Source: Arthrobacter sp. Edens01 (GTDB lineage Bacteria > Actinomycetota > Actinomycetes > Actinomycetales > Micrococcaceae). Taken from it: DNA of 64,000 nucleotides. The stretch spans positions 1,288,300 to 1,352,299 of the forward strand of contig NZ_LKIU01000005.1 of the NCBI RefSeq assembly GCF_001307035.1, read 5' to 3'. The notes below the pieces were generated by a model that saw nothing but the letters and a program-made list of their open reading frames with translations, had not been told where the DNA came from and did not search any database. Position numbers and translations under genes: made by a program. Below, one piece after another: positions 1 through 8,413 of the stretch. Every line of letters begins with the position of its first letter. The stretch's first letter is position 1.

Positions 1-880
1 GCGCGGTGAGCACCAGTGCGGTCCGCGGCCCGGCTGCAGCGGCCAGCCTCCGCAGTTCTGAAACGGCGGTCCAGGAAGGCACCTGGGTGGCCGGCTCCAT
101 GAGCGCGGCGGCTGAGACGGCGGGAAGCCGCAGCCGCATCCTGGCGTTGGTGATGGCTGCTCCGGCACCCATCCAGAGGAAGCCGGAAACCAGGGCGGTT
201 ATGAGCAGGAGGCTGAAGTCCGGGGTCCTCCCCTGCAGGAAGGGAGGCACCACTATTGCGGCTGCCAGAGCTGCGGCGATGATCCGCCCGGCCCAGCCGG
301 CCGCCAGGGTGCCTTTGTCCTGGCTGCCGGTCGCCTTCCAGACGATCGTCTCCACGATTCTGCCCCCGTCCAGTGGCAGTCCCGGAAGGACGTTGAAGAC
401 GGCAACAAGCAGGTTCGCCCAGACGAAGATGTCCGCCAGCAGCCGAGGCACGGTTCCCGGCTCCAGGAAGAGCAGCAGTCCAAGGCCGATCAGTGCCAGG
501 AGGAAGTTCGCTGCCGGTCCGGCAAGAGCAACCACCAGCGACCTGCCCGGTGTTGCGCGGACGTCGCCGAACTGGGTGTGGCCGCCCCAGAGAGTCAGCA
601 CAATTTTTGGCGTCGGCCAGTTCCAGGCCTTTGCTGTCAGGGCATGGGCAAGCTCGTGGACCAGGACGGAGAGCAGCAGCAGGAGGGCATAGCCCAGAGC
701 GACGCCGTAGGCGGCAGCGGTGCCGAGGCCCGGAATCGCGGCGGCAACACGGGGCCCAAACAGGAAGATAATGGCGACCGCGATGATGAACCAGGACCAT
801 GCCAGGGTTACCGGCACCCCGCCGATCCGTCCCAGGGGAATGCCTTCGCTGCGCTGCGTCCGGGTAGGTTCCTGAGTCAT
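1..880 (-). CDS. Site-2 protease-like M50 metallopeptidase (3' end beyond window)
   Basis: Membrane-embedded zinc metalloprotease of family M50, of the kind that cleaves substrates within or near the membrane. Reading the minus strand from ATG 880 gives a multi-pass protein with the zinc motif HELAH at residues 75-79 and the second catalytic element LPLDGG with its Asp near residue 171. After the membrane domain a segment starting near ALMEPATQVP looks like the beginning of a CBS domain; it is cut by the window edge, so this is a partial gene. The ATG overlaps the stop of the upstream HAD gene (ATGA), so the two are probably translationally coupled. The substrate cannot be inferred. The family assignment is strong; the CBS part is inference. 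Confidence 0.88.
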   Translation of the reverse strand, partial: MTQEPTRTQRSEGIPLGRIGGVPVTLAWSWFIIAVAIIFLFGPRVAAAIPGLGTAAAYGVALGYALLLLLSVLVHELAHALTAKAWNWPTPKIVLTLWGGHTQFGDVRATPGRSLVVALAGPAANFLLALIGLGLLLFLEPGTVPRLLADIFVWANLLVAVFNVLPGLPLDGGRIVETIVWKATGSQDKGTLAAGWAGRIIAAALAAAIVVPPFLQGRTPDFSLLLITALVSGFLWMGAGAAITNARMRLRLPAVSAAALMEPATQVPSWTAVSELRRLAAAAGPRTALVLTA

Positions 881-1593
881 GGGCGGGCCCCCGCCTGCGC
901 GGAGACGATGTTTTCCAGGTCCTGGACCGAGCGTCCGGCGAGTGTCTTCCACTCAAGTCTCTGCGGATCAGGGGGCAGGGGAACGAAGTGGGGGATGGAG
1001 ACCGTGGGCAGGCCCGCTGCGTGGGCCGATGTGTAGCCCGGATAAGAGTCTTCCAGGGCTGCGCACCGTGCCTTCGACAGTCCCGGGACGGTGGCTGCGA
1101 GCTCGTTGAAGGCGAGGAGATAAGGCTCGGGATGCGGCTTTCCGTGCTTGACCATTTCACCGGTGACCAGCAGCCGGAATGTTCCGGCAGGAAGCTGTTC
1201 AGCTACAAGGCGGGCAAGCGGGCCGGTGGACATGGTGACCATTGCGCAGGGAACCCCCTTTGCGGAGAGCTCCTCCAACAGCTCGCGTGCCCCCGGACGC
1301 CATGGGACCTCTTGGCGGACGCGCCGGGCGATCCGATCGGTCAGCGCGGTGATCACGCCTTCGGCCGGCAGGTCCACCCCGGCCTGCTGGAGGCGGCGGG
1401 CCGTGTAGGTCAGAGCCTGGCCTACGAGCTCCTCCGCGTCTTCGTCGGTCCAGGTCCCGCCATGCTCGCGGACCAGCTCCTTTTCCGCCTCAATCCAATA
1501 CGGCTCGGTATCTACGATCGTTCCGTCCAGGTCCCAGAACACAGCCTGCAGCGCAGGCACAGGTCCGGGGACTGAAGTTCCAGGCAGGGGCAT
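877..1593 (-). CDS. HAD-superfamily hydrolase (phosphatase-like)
   Basis: Cytosolic 238-residue haloacid-dehalogenase-fold hydrolase, probably a phosphatase or phosphoglucomutase-like enzyme. The nucleophile motif DLDGT lies at residues 21-25 (Asp21 nucleophile, Asp23 acid/base), the conserved Lys in the KHGKPHPEPY stretch near residue 150, and the acidic motif ALEDS near 185. The alpha-helical cap between residues 30 and 95 matches subclass IA. It ends in an ATGA overlap with the M50 protease gene. On its own strand a TAGACT hexamer (1605-1600) sits 6 nt before the ATG and there is no Shine-Dalgarno sequence, which suggests a leaderless mRNA. The substrate is unknown. Confidence 0.85.
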   Translation of the reverse strand: MPLPGTSVPGPVPALQAVFWDLDGTIVDTEPYWIEAEKELVREHGGTWTDEDAEELVGQALTYTARRLQQAGVDLPAEGVITALTDRIARRVRQEVPWRPGARELLEELSAKGVPCAMVTMSTGPLARLVAEQLPAGTFRLLVTGEMVKHGKPHPEPYLLAFNELAATVPGLSKARCAALEDSYPGYTSAHAAGLPTVSIPHFVPLPPDPQRLEWKTLAGRSVQDLENIVSAQAGARP

Positions 1594-1695
1594 AAGGCAA
1601 GTCTACGTGGCACAGCCGGAGGTTCATTGCGCGGGCCCCGTGCTTGTGCGGCGTGCGGGACTGACAGTGTGCAGCCGGAGGCATAAGGTGAAATC

Positions 1696-2577
1696 GTGAG
1701 TAATACCGATAAAAGCCCGGCAGCGGGCCTCCAGGATTTCTTTGCCGGCGGCACCGGCGAACGGGTCACCGTGATGGTTGCAGCCTTCGAAGGCTGGAAC
1801 GACGCCGGCGAGGCAGCGAGCGACGCCCTGAACTTCCTGTCACTGTACTGGGACAGCGAGAAGATTGCCGGAATCGATGCCGACGAATACTACGACTTCC
1901 AGTTCACCCGTCCTGCCATTGAACGCACTTCATCGGGCAAGCGGCGGATCAAGTGGCCCACCACGCGGATCTCGCGGGCCGAAGTGCCTGGATCGAACCT
2001 TGACCTGATTCTTGTCACCGGTGTTGAGCCCTCGTACAAATGGCGGGCCTACACCGCAGAACTTATCGGTTTGGCCAAGGAACTGGACGTAGACTGCCTG
2101 GTCCTTGCCGGTGCACTGCTGGCCGATGTGCCGCACACCCGTCCCATCCCGGTCACGGCGACCTGTGAAGAGGAAGACCTTCGGTCCCATCTTGATCTTG
2201 AGCCCTCGGAATATGAGGGTCCTATTGGGATCGTCGGTGTCCTGGCCGAGGTGGCCGCACTCGCGGACATCCCAACACTCTCACTTTGGGCAGCTGTGCC
2301 GCATTACGTGGGGCAGCCGCCCTCCCCCAAGGCCCAGCTGGCCCTGCTGCACCGCATCGAAGAACTCCTGCAGGTGCCCATCGACACGTCCGTGCTGACA
2401 GAAGAGGCTGAAGCCTGGGAACGCGGCGTCGACGACCTGGCTACGGAAGACCCGGAGATTGCCGCTTACGTCCGCCAGCTGGAAGAGGCCAAGGACACAG
2501 CGGAACTGCCGGAAGCATCCGGTGAATCGATTGCCCGGGAGTTCGAGCGGTACCTCAAGCGGCGGCGCCGGGACTGA
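1696..2577 (+). CDS. PAC2 family protein
   Basis: A 293-residue protein of the PAC2 family, named after a eukaryotic proteasome assembly chaperone and widespread in Actinobacteria with no settled role. The N-terminal half carries the family pattern MVAAFEGWNDAGEAAS near residues 27-42, followed by a Rossmann-like core with ILVTGVEPSYKWR and a conserved segment around PVTATCEEEDLR. The last 60 residues are acidic with a basic tail (KRRRRD). The start is GTG; TAAGGT at 1684-1689 lies 6 nt upstream and could be a leaderless -10 element, though the AAGGTG inside it could also act as a weak ribosome binding site. It converges on mshC with 21 nt between the stops. A proteasome link is inference by family name only. 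Confidence 0.85.
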   Translation: MSNTDKSPAAGLQDFFAGGTGERVTVMVAAFEGWNDAGEAASDALNFLSLYWDSEKIAGIDADEYYDFQFTRPAIERTSSGKRRIKWPTTRISRAEVPGSNLDLILVTGVEPSYKWRAYTAELIGLAKELDVDCLVLAGALLADVPHTRPIPVTATCEEEDLRSHLDLEPSEYEGPIGIVGVLAEVAALADIPTLSLWAAVPHYVGQPPSPKAQLALLHRIEELLQVPIDTSVLTEEAEAWERGVDDLATEDPEIAAYVRQLEEAKDTAELPEASGESIAREFERYLKRRRRD

Positions 2578-2598
2578 GCCCGGCACCGGCCGTCAGGT

Positions 2599-3882
2599 CT
2601 AGCGGAGGGTAATCCCCAGCAGGGCGTCAAAGGACGCAGCTGCCAGCTGTGCGCCCCGGGGTTCCGGCGTCAGGCCGGCGCCCTGGAGGCTGGCTGCCCA
2701 CTCATCAGCGGCAGCAAGGGCCGCCGGGGCGTTCAGGTCGTCTGCAAGGGACATGCGGAACTGCTGCAGCAGGCGCTCCGCGGAAGCTGCGTTGGTGAGG
2801 TCCAGCGCCTGGCGGTAGCGGCTCAGCCGCTCTTCGGCACGTGCCAGGTCCGCTCCAGTCCAGAACCAGTCGGAGCGGTAGTGGTGTCCGGCCAGTGTGG
2901 TGCGGATTGCGGCCGGCTCCACGCCTTCGGCACGGAGCTTGGAGACAAGCACCAGGTTGCCGAGTGACTTGCTCATCTTTTCGCCGTCGAGACCCACCAT
3001 TCCTGCATGGGCGTAGACCTGTGCGAGGGGTTCTCCCGAGCAGGCGTAGGCGTGGCCCGCACTCATCTCGTGGTGAGGGAAGACCAGATCGGATCCACCG
3101 GCCTGCACCGTGAAGTTTGCCGGCAGGAAACGGCGGGCAATGACCGAACACTCAATGTGCCATCCAGGGCGGCCGTCGCCGAGGGATCCTCCGGGCCACT
3201 GCGGTTCGCCGGTCCTGGCCACGCGCCAGAGCAGGGCGTCCAGCGGATTGCGCTTTCCCGGGCGGTCCGGGTCTCCCCCGCGCTCGGCGAAGACCGGGAG
3301 CATCTGTTCCGGTGTGAGGTTCGAAACCTGGCCGAGCCGCCACGCATCCGGGGCTTCCTTCTCGAGTGCCTGGGCCGCGTCGACCGAGAAGTACACGTCG
3401 CCGTCGGGCTCTGAACCGTTTCCGGGGACGCGGTAGGCGATTCCGCGTTCCAGCAGGTCCTCGACCACCGGAACGATCCATTCGATTGATTCAACGGCGC
3501 CGACGTAGCTGCGCGGTGCCAGGACGTTCAGTGCTTCCATGTCTTCACGGAAAAGCTGCGTCTGTTCCTTGGCCAGGACGGTCCAGTCCACGCCGGTCGC
3601 TTCGGCCCGCTCCAGGAGCGGATCGTCGATGTCGGTGACGTTCTGGACGTAGTTGACTGTGTGGCCGGCGTCCCGCCATTGCCGGTTCAGGAGGTCGAAG
3701 GCCACGTAGGTGGACGCATGCCCCATGTGGGTGGCGTCATACGGCGTGATTCCACAGACATACAGTCCGGCCTCCGGTCCGGGGCGGACGGGCACCGGGC
3801 GGCGCCGGGCCGTGTCAAAGAGGACAAGTTCAGGGGAATGTCCGGGCAGTTCAGGAAGGGGGCGGGATTTCCAGGCGATCAC
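2599..3882 (-). CDS. mshC: L-cysteine:1D-myo-inositol 2-amino-2-deoxy-alpha-D-glucopyranoside ligase (mycothiol synthesis)
   Basis: MshC joins cysteine to GlcN-inositol using ATP, the third step of mycothiol synthesis. The 427-residue protein resembles class I cysteinyl-tRNA synthetase but lacks the long tRNA-binding part. Visible motifs: zinc ligand Cys43 ([15 protein letters not shown]), HIGH-like HMGH at 52-55, second zinc-site Cys245 (GWHIECS), FPHHEMS near 269, and KMSKS at 302-306. The opening stretch [17 protein letters not shown] separates MshC from CysS. The GTG start has TAGAGT (3894-3889) 6 nt upstream and no Shine-Dalgarno sequence, so it is probably leaderless. Mycothiol is the main low-molecular-weight thiol of Actinobacteria, which supports the taxonomic call. 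Confidence 0.96.
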   Translation of the reverse strand: MIAWKSRPLPELPGHSPELVLFDTARRRPVPVRPGPEAGLYVCGITPYDATHMGHASTYVAFDLLNRQWRDAGHTVNYVQNVTDIDDPLLERAEATGVDWTVLAKEQTQLFREDMEALNVLAPRSYVGAVESIEWIVPVVEDLLERGIAYRVPGNGSEPDGDVYFSVDAAQALEKEAPDAWRLGQVSNLTPEQMLPVFAERGGDPDRPGKRNPLDALLWRVARTGEPQWPGGSLGDGRPGWHIECSVIARRFLPANFTVQAGGSDLVFPHHEMSAGHAYACSGEPLAQVYAHAGMVGLDGEKMSKSLGNLVLVSKLRAEGVEPAAIRTTLAGHHYRSDWFWTGADLARAEERLSRYRQALDLTNAASAERLLQQFRMSLADDLNAPAALAAADEWAASLQGAGLTPEPRGAQLAAASFDALLGITLR

Positions 3883-3942
3883 GTAATCACTCTACTTACT
3901 TGGCAGGCGGGGTTCATTTTCGGGGCGGCAGGACCGGGCGGT

Positions 3943-4767
3943 CTACGGCTGCAGCACGCCGAAGGCCAGCGCAATGTAGATCGCCACGCCAAGGCCGATG
4001 CGGTACCAGACAAAGAGCTGGTAGCTCCGGGTGGAGACGTAGCGCAGGAACCAGCCGATGATGACGAAGCCCACAACAAAAGCCACCACGGTCGCCAGGG
4101 CAGTCTCCGCTCCCCCGTAGGGTCCGGTATCGCCCCAGGACTTCGCGAGCTGATAGAGGCCGCTGCCGAAGACGGCCGGAATCGCGAGCAGGAAGGCATA
4201 CCGGGCGGCGGCCTCACGGGTGTAGCCCATGAGCAGGCCGGCCGTAATGGTGCCGCCGGAGCGGGAAACTCCGGGGATGAGGGCCAGCGCCTGGGCGAAC
4301 CCGTAGAGAATGCCGTGTTTGTAGGTGAGCTGGTCCAGCGTGCGCTGCTGTTTTCCGACCGCGTCCGCGACCGCCAGGATCACACCGAAGACAATCAGCA
4401 TTGTGGCGACAATCCACAGGCTGCGGAACGTGGACTCGATCTGGTCCTGGAACAGCAGGCCCAGTATCACGATCGGCAGGGTGCCCACGATGATGAGCCA
4501 GCCCATCCGGGCATCAGGATCTGAACGGGAAACCCGTCCGGACAAGGAGCCGAACCAGGCCTTGACGATCCGGACAATGTCCTTCCAGAAGTACACCGCG
4601 ACGGCGGTTTCAGTGCCCAGCTGGGTAATGGCGGTAAATGCCGCCCCCGGATCCTGGGCGCCGGGCAGGAGTTCCCCGGCGATGCGCAGGTGGGCGCTGG
4701 AAGAGATGGGCAGGAACTCGGTCAGGCCTTGAAGGAAACCGAGGAAGATCGCTTCGAACCAATTCAC
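3943..4767 (-). CDS. uppP: Undecaprenyl-diphosphate phosphatase
   Basis: UppP (BacA) dephosphorylates undecaprenyl diphosphate so the lipid carrier can be reused for peptidoglycan synthesis; it acts in the membrane. The 274-residue sequence opens with the family signature [18 protein letters not shown] at about residues 9-26, containing the catalytic Glu and the PISSSAH loop, and has the second motif [13 protein letters not shown] in the middle. About eight hydrophobic segments are visible. The start is GTG at 4767 preceded by TAGAGT (4779-4774) at 6 nt, another candidate leaderless start. Its stop lies 60 nt from the mshC start on the same strand. Family length and motifs are typical. Confidence 0.95.
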   Translation of the reverse strand: MNWFEAIFLGFLQGLTEFLPISSSAHLRIAGELLPGAQDPGAAFTAITQLGTETAVAVYFWKDIVRIVKAWFGSLSGRVSRSDPDARMGWLIIVGTLPIVILGLLFQDQIESTFRSLWIVATMLIVFGVILAVADAVGKQQRTLDQLTYKHGILYGFAQALALIPGVSRSGGTITAGLLMGYTREAAARYAFLLAIPAVFGSGLYQLAKSWGDTGPYGGAETALATVVAFVVGFVIIGWFLRYVSTRSYQLFVWYRIGLGVAIYIALAFGVLQP

Positions 4768-4818
4768 CCTACGACTCTAGGGCACCCGAACCTGCCACTG
4801 AGGCAGGCGTGGCCGTGG

Positions 4819-5184
4819 CTAGCGGTCGCTGCCCGTCTGCCGGTAGGTTTCCCGGCTGTCAGGTGCAGCCGCCGTGCCGGAAGTCATACCATTCTGGTCG
4901 GCGCCGAAAGCTGGCCCGCCGTCGAGGCCGCTGCGGCGCAGGAGCTCTTCGTCTTCGTCCAGCAGATCCTCGTCAGCCTCATCATCGTCATAGATCTCGA
5001 GCGGCGTCACTTCGCCGTAGGCGTCGTAAAGCACCTCTTCATAGACTTCGAAAGCGTCCGCTATGGCCAGGTAGGCGGCTTCCACGGCCGGGTCTTTCTC
5101 CCCGCGGCGGGTGGCGGCAGCCGCGAGGTGCTCTTCGAAGGCAGCAACCAGGGACTGGAGTGCAACGCGCGGATCTATGCTCAT
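4819..5184 (-). CDS. Small acidic protein of unknown function
   Basis: I do not recognise the function of this 121-residue protein. The first 55 residues look like amphipathic helices (LQSLVAAFEEHLAAAATRR and the following AAYLAIADAFEVYEEVLYDA). A strongly acidic stretch IYDDDEADEDLLDEDEELL follows near residues 64-82. The last 35 residues are low-complexity and polar. The ATG at 5184 has TAACGT (5197-5192) 7 nt upstream, so it is probably leaderless. It is divergent from the DUF5703 gene with only 35 nt between the starts. The acidic middle could be a protein-interaction or nucleic-acid-mimic surface, but this is speculation. Codon use and position suggest a real, conserved gene. Confidence 0.75.
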   Translation of the reverse strand: MSIDPRVALQSLVAAFEEHLAAAATRRGEKDPAVEAAYLAIADAFEVYEEVLYDAYGEVTPLEIYDDDEADEDLLDEDEELLRRSGLDGGPAFGADQNGMTSGTAAAPDSRETYRQTGSDR

Positions 5185-5219
5185 GGACTAGACGTTAGCC
5201 CCAAAGGAGGCAAAATGGG

Positions 5220-5459
5220 ATGGAAATGCGAGAACAAATTCTGAGACCAGACGTCTCGTTCAAAACCGCTCCCGCCAAGGACTATGAGTATCTGGTCCTC
5301 TCCGTAGGACCCCACGAGTCCCTTCCTGATGCCCGCCGGCTAATCACCGACCACGCCGAGTACGGCAAATGGGAGCTGCAGCGGACCCGCATCTACCGCG
5401 GCGGAACCCACCGCTACTGGCTGCGCCGCAAGATCATGCGGGTGACCCGGACGGTATAG
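5220..5459 (+). CDS. DUF5703 family small basic protein
   Basis: A 79-residue basic protein that fits the actinobacterial DUF5703 family, with no known function. It shows the family layout: a central EYLVLSVGPHESLPDARRL segment, then HAEYGKWEL and a C-terminal RKIMRVTR. The start is chosen from an excellent ribosome binding site, AAGGAGG ending at 5210, 9 nt before ATG 5220. The nearer ATG at 5215 opens only a nine-codon frame that ends at TGA. The second in-frame ATG at 5226 is an alternative start. It converges on the acyl-CoA-dehydrogenase-fold gene. Confidence 0.8.
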   Translation: MEMREQILRPDVSFKTAPAKDYEYLVLSVGPHESLPDARRLITDHAEYGKWELQRTRIYRGGTHRYWLRRKIMRVTRTV

Positions 5460-5499
5460 TCCTTCCGGAACCCGGCCCGGCACCCGCATAGGGACAGGC

Positions 5500-6648
5500 T
5501 TAGGGAACCGGGCCCAGAACTGCCTTGGCCATTGAATCGTGCGCCGAGTCTTCGCTGGAGGGGTGGAACATCCCCGCCAGCACATCGCGGTACAGACGCT
5601 CGAGCTCCTGTCCCCTCGAGTAGCCGGATCCGCCGGCCACCTGCATGGCGGTTTCCACGATTCCCCGGGCCGTATCAGTCGTACGGAGCTTGAGGCCGGA
5701 GAGCCGGGGGAACCAGAACGCACCGTGGTCCACGCCTGTCTCCAGGTCCCGGGCGACGGCGTCGAGCTGGAGGAGGATCCCGTCCAAACGGATCGCCGCG
5801 TCGGCAACCCTGAAGCGGGTGTGCGGGTCGTGGGCAGCGGGCTGTCCCTGCACTGAGCGTTTCCCGGCAGCCTCGCCCGCCAGCGTCAGCGCGCGTTCTG
5901 CCAGGCCGGCGTAAACGGCGGACAGCAGCGTCTCGAAAAGGCTGAATATCCCGAATACAAAGGCGTCCGAATGCGGCCCCACCGGTGTGTGACGCACAAT
6001 CCTCCCCGCGGGTACCACCGCGTTCTCAAGCAGCGTGGTGCAGGACTGGGACGCCCGCATGCCCATGGTGTCCCAGTCATCCAGGGTGGTGATGCCCCCG
6101 GTGCCGCGGTCCGCGAAGCCGAACACCAGCTGCGGCTCGTCGGGGTTGGAGGAGTCCTTGCCGAAGATTCCCAGTCGCGTCCAGGCTGGGGAAAGGCTGG
6201 TGAATATCTTTCGGCCGGTAAACGCGTACCCGCCGCCGTCCTGAGGGACTGCGTCCGTTTTGGAATCGAAAAGCACGGCACTGTTTCCGGGCTCCGAGAC
6301 ACCAAATGCGAACAGCTCCCCGGCTGCGGCTTCTTCGAGCAGGAACCGCAGCGAGTCGTCTCCCCGCAGTGAGAGCAGGTGGGCCACTCCACACCACACG
6401 AGGTGCATGTTCACCGCAAGTGCCGTTGCGGGAGCCGCGGACGCCAGAAGCCGCTGGCAGGCGACGACGCCGGGGATGTCCAGGCCGGACCCTCCCATCT
6501 CCGCAGTGGAGAAAAGCGCCAGGTAGCCGGCTTCGCGGAGGTCTTCCAGATCCTCGGTGAAGAAGGCGTTGGCCTGGTCGTATTTCGCTGCCCGGCCGCG
6601 GAGCCGCTCAAGCAGGTCGGGGGTGAGGATGTCTTCGGCGGATTTCAC
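5500..6648 (-). CDS. Acyl-CoA dehydrogenase-fold flavoprotein
   Basis: A 382-residue protein of the acyl-CoA dehydrogenase superfamily. The N-terminal helical domain, middle beta domain (FGVSEPGNSAVLFD near 115-128, then FTGRKIFTS) and C-terminal helical domain (AMQVAGGSGYSRGQELERL) are all present. In ordinary dehydrogenases the catalytic Glu lies in a segment like YEGT near the C-terminus; here the matching place reads LAGMFHPSSEDS, so the usual base is not obvious. This resembles subgroups annotated as acyl-CoA or acyl-ACP dehydrogenases of unclear activity, or flavin monooxygenases of the DszC/HsaA group. A ribosome binding site AAGGA precedes the GTG start. It lies 33 nt after the M20 peptidase and is probably co-transcribed with it. 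Confidence 0.82.
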   Translation of the reverse strand: MKSAEDILTPDLLERLRGRAAKYDQANAFFTEDLEDLREAGYLALFSTAEMGGSGLDIPGVVACQRLLASAAPATALAVNMHLVWCGVAHLLSLRGDDSLRFLLEEAAAGELFAFGVSEPGNSAVLFDSKTDAVPQDGGGYAFTGRKIFTSLSPAWTRLGIFGKDSSNPDEPQLVFGFADRGTGGITTLDDWDTMGMRASQSCTTLLENAVVPAGRIVRHTPVGPHSDAFVFGIFSLFETLLSAVYAGLAERALTLAGEAAGKRSVQGQPAAHDPHTRFRVADAAIRLDGILLQLDAVARDLETGVDHGAFWFPRLSGLKLRTTDTARGIVETAMQVAGGSGYSRGQELERLYRDVLAGMFHPSSEDSAHDSMAKAVLGPVP

Positions 6649-6681
6649 GCTCTGTCCTTCCTTAGAGGGGTCTCGCTGGTC

Positions 6682-7983
6682 CTAGTAGCCGCGCAGCAGG
6701 CGGCCGAGGACCCGGGTGCCGAATTTCAGGGAATATACCGGGACACGTTCGTCGACCCCGTGGAACATGCCGGTGAAGTCCAGGTCTTCGGGAAGGCGCA
6801 GCGGCGCAAATCCGTACCCGGTGATGCCCAGCCGGCTCAGCGACTTGTTGTCGGTGCCGCCGGAGAGGGTGTAGGGCAGCACGGGTGCGCCGGGGTCCTC
6901 TGCCTGCAGTGCCGAGACCATTGAATCCACCAGGCCGCCGGCAAAAGGCACTTCCAGCGAGACATCCTTGTGCTCGTAGGAGACATCAATGCCTTCCCCT
7001 GCCAGGGAACGGACGACTTCGAGCAGGTGCTCTTCCTGTCCGGGCAGCGTGCGGGCGTCGATGAACGCCTCCGCTGTGCCGGGAATGACGTTGTGCTTGT
7101 AGCCGGCCTGCAGCAGCGTGGGATTGGCGGTGTTCTGCAGGGTCGCCCCCACAAACCGTGCCACGGTCCCCAGCTCGGCCAGCAGCTTTTCCGGATTGTC
7201 CGGGTCGAATTCGACCCCGGTGAGTTCCGTCACACCGTCGAGGAAGGCACGCGTCGTGTCAGTGAGTTCGATCGGCCATTCATGGGATCCGATGCGTGCG
7301 ACGGCCCCGGCGAGCCGGGTGACCGCATTGTCGGTGTTGATCTGGGAGCCGTGGCCTGCCCTGCCGTGGGCTTTTAGCCTTAGCCAGGAAATGCCCTTTT
7401 CTGCTGTCTGCAGCAGGTAGGTCCGGCGTCCTCCGATAGTTGCCGAGAATCCTCCGACTTCAGAGATCGCTTCTGTGGCGCCGTCGAACAGCTCCGGACG
7501 GTTCTCTACTGCCCAGCCTGCACCGTAGCTTCCGCCCGCTTCCTCATCGGCGAAGAATGCAAAGATGATGTCCCTGCGGGGGCGGGTTCCCGTGCGGGCC
7601 ATTTCCCGCATCACGGCCAGGATCATGGCGTCCATGTCCTTCATGTCGACTGCGCCGCGCCCCCAGATCAGGCCGTCGAGCTCTTCGCCGCTGAACGGAT
7701 CAACGCTCCAGTCTTCCTTTTGTGCAGGCACCACATCCAGGTGCCCGTGGACGACCAGTGCAGGCTGGGAGGAATCGCTGCCGCTCATCCGCGTCACCAC
7801 GGACGTACGTCCCGGCGCGGACTCGAAGACATCTGCTTCCAGGCCTACCTCTTCTATGAGGGCCGCCACATACTCGGCAGCCTTACGCTCACCCGGCCCG
7901 GATCCGTCGCCGTAGTTGGAGGTGTCGATGCGGATCAGTTCCTGGCAGATGCGTGTGACTTCGTCTTCGGCACGGATACTCAT
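6682..7983 (-). CDS. M20 family metallopeptidase (ArgE/DapE/carboxypeptidase-like)
   Basis: A 433-residue di-zinc hydrolase of peptidase family M20, acting on small N-acylated amino acids or dipeptides. Metal and catalytic residues are visible: His81 in VVHGHLDVVP with Asp83, the bridging Asp113 in GAVDMKD, the Glu147/Glu148 pair in FFADEEAGGS, and the C-terminal His in GMFHGVDERVP. A dimerisation domain interrupts the catalytic domain at about residues 195-310 (KAHGRAGHGSQ). The start is supported by AAGGAGAG about 7 nt upstream. The substrate cannot be read from sequence; actinobacterial members are often called dipeptidases. It is the first gene of a likely two-gene unit with the flavoprotein downstream. 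Confidence 0.9.
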   Translation of the reverse strand: MSIRAEDEVTRICQELIRIDTSNYGDGSGPGERKAAEYVAALIEEVGLEADVFESAPGRTSVVTRMSGSDSSQPALVVHGHLDVVPAQKEDWSVDPFSGEELDGLIWGRGAVDMKDMDAMILAVMREMARTGTRPRRDIIFAFFADEEAGGSYGAGWAVENRPELFDGATEAISEVGGFSATIGGRRTYLLQTAEKGISWLRLKAHGRAGHGSQINTDNAVTRLAGAVARIGSHEWPIELTDTTRAFLDGVTELTGVEFDPDNPEKLLAELGTVARFVGATLQNTANPTLLQAGYKHNVIPGTAEAFIDARTLPGQEEHLLEVVRSLAGEGIDVSYEHKDVSLEVPFAGGLVDSMVSALQAEDPGAPVLPYTLSGGTDNKSLSRLGITGYGFAPLRLPEDLDFTGMFHGVDERVPVYSLKFGTRVLGRLLRGY

Positions 7984-8100
7984 GCGGCTCTCTCCTTGCT
8001 GGGCGGCGTTTAGGCCCCAGCCTAGCGATTACCTGCGCGGACGGCGGCCCTCTGTTCCGCAGCAAGTCCCGTAATACTGGGCCCGGGTTCTGCCGATTCG

Positions 8101-8127
8101 TTGTTCTCGCAGAAACCGTGTTAGAGT
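8101..8127 (+). promoter_or_regulatory. Possible promoter of tRNA-Leu
   Basis: TTGTTC at 8101-8106 and TAGAGT at 8122-8127 resemble -35 and -10 elements, but the 15-nt spacer is short. A second -35 reading, TCGTTG at 8098, gives 18 nt. It lies about 58 nt before the tRNA. Confidence 0.4.
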
Positions 8128-8184
8128 TTTTCCCGTTGCAAACGAAGAAACGGAACAAAAAACCGCTCTTCGGAAGACACCTAA

Positions 8185-8268
8185 GCGCGGGTGGCGGAAT
8201 GGCAGACGCGCTAGCTTGAGGTGCTAGTCCTCTTATTGAGGGTGGGGGTTCAAGTCCCCCTCCGCGCA
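8185..8268 (+). tRNA. tRNA-Leu (anticodon GAG)
   Basis: The 84-nt sequence folds as a class II tRNA with a long variable arm, as expected for leucine. The acceptor stem pairs 8185-8191 with 8261-8267, followed by discriminator A8268. The anticodon stem CTAGC/GCTAG encloses loop TTGAGGT with anticodon GAG at 8218-8220, reading CUC and CUU. The T stem GGGGG/CCCCC (8244-8248 with 8256-8260) encloses TTCAAGT. The 3' CCA is not fully encoded (A-C-A follows), so CCA must be added after transcription. Confidence 0.95.
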
Positions 8269-8294
8269 CAAATCGATGTCCCAGGATATCGAGG

Positions 8295-8327
8295 ATGCCC
8301 CCGGTCTACGGACCGGGGGCATTTTTT
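8295..8327 (+). terminator. Rho-independent terminator of tRNA-Leu
   Basis: A perfect 12-bp stem (8295-8306 with 8311-8322) is closed by a C(TACG)G tetraloop of the very stable UNCG class and followed by a run of six T (8322-8327). It ends the tRNA transcript 27 nt after the tRNA. Confidence 0.93.
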
Positions 8328-8413
8328 GTCTCCAATTGCGTGTGTGCGTCTCGTCACACCGGCTTGAACGCCCGGCTGCTGTGCGCGGGCCTCCCCCTTG
8401 GTACCCTCGCCAT

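Noticed and set aside
1-692. 228-codon plus frame at the left edge
   Set aside because: The minus strand there encodes the M50 protease with HELAH and LDGG motifs.
8276-8413. Upstream extension of the CNNM gene
   Set aside because: It would translate the end of the tRNA region and its terminator; ATG 8414 fits the membrane domain start.
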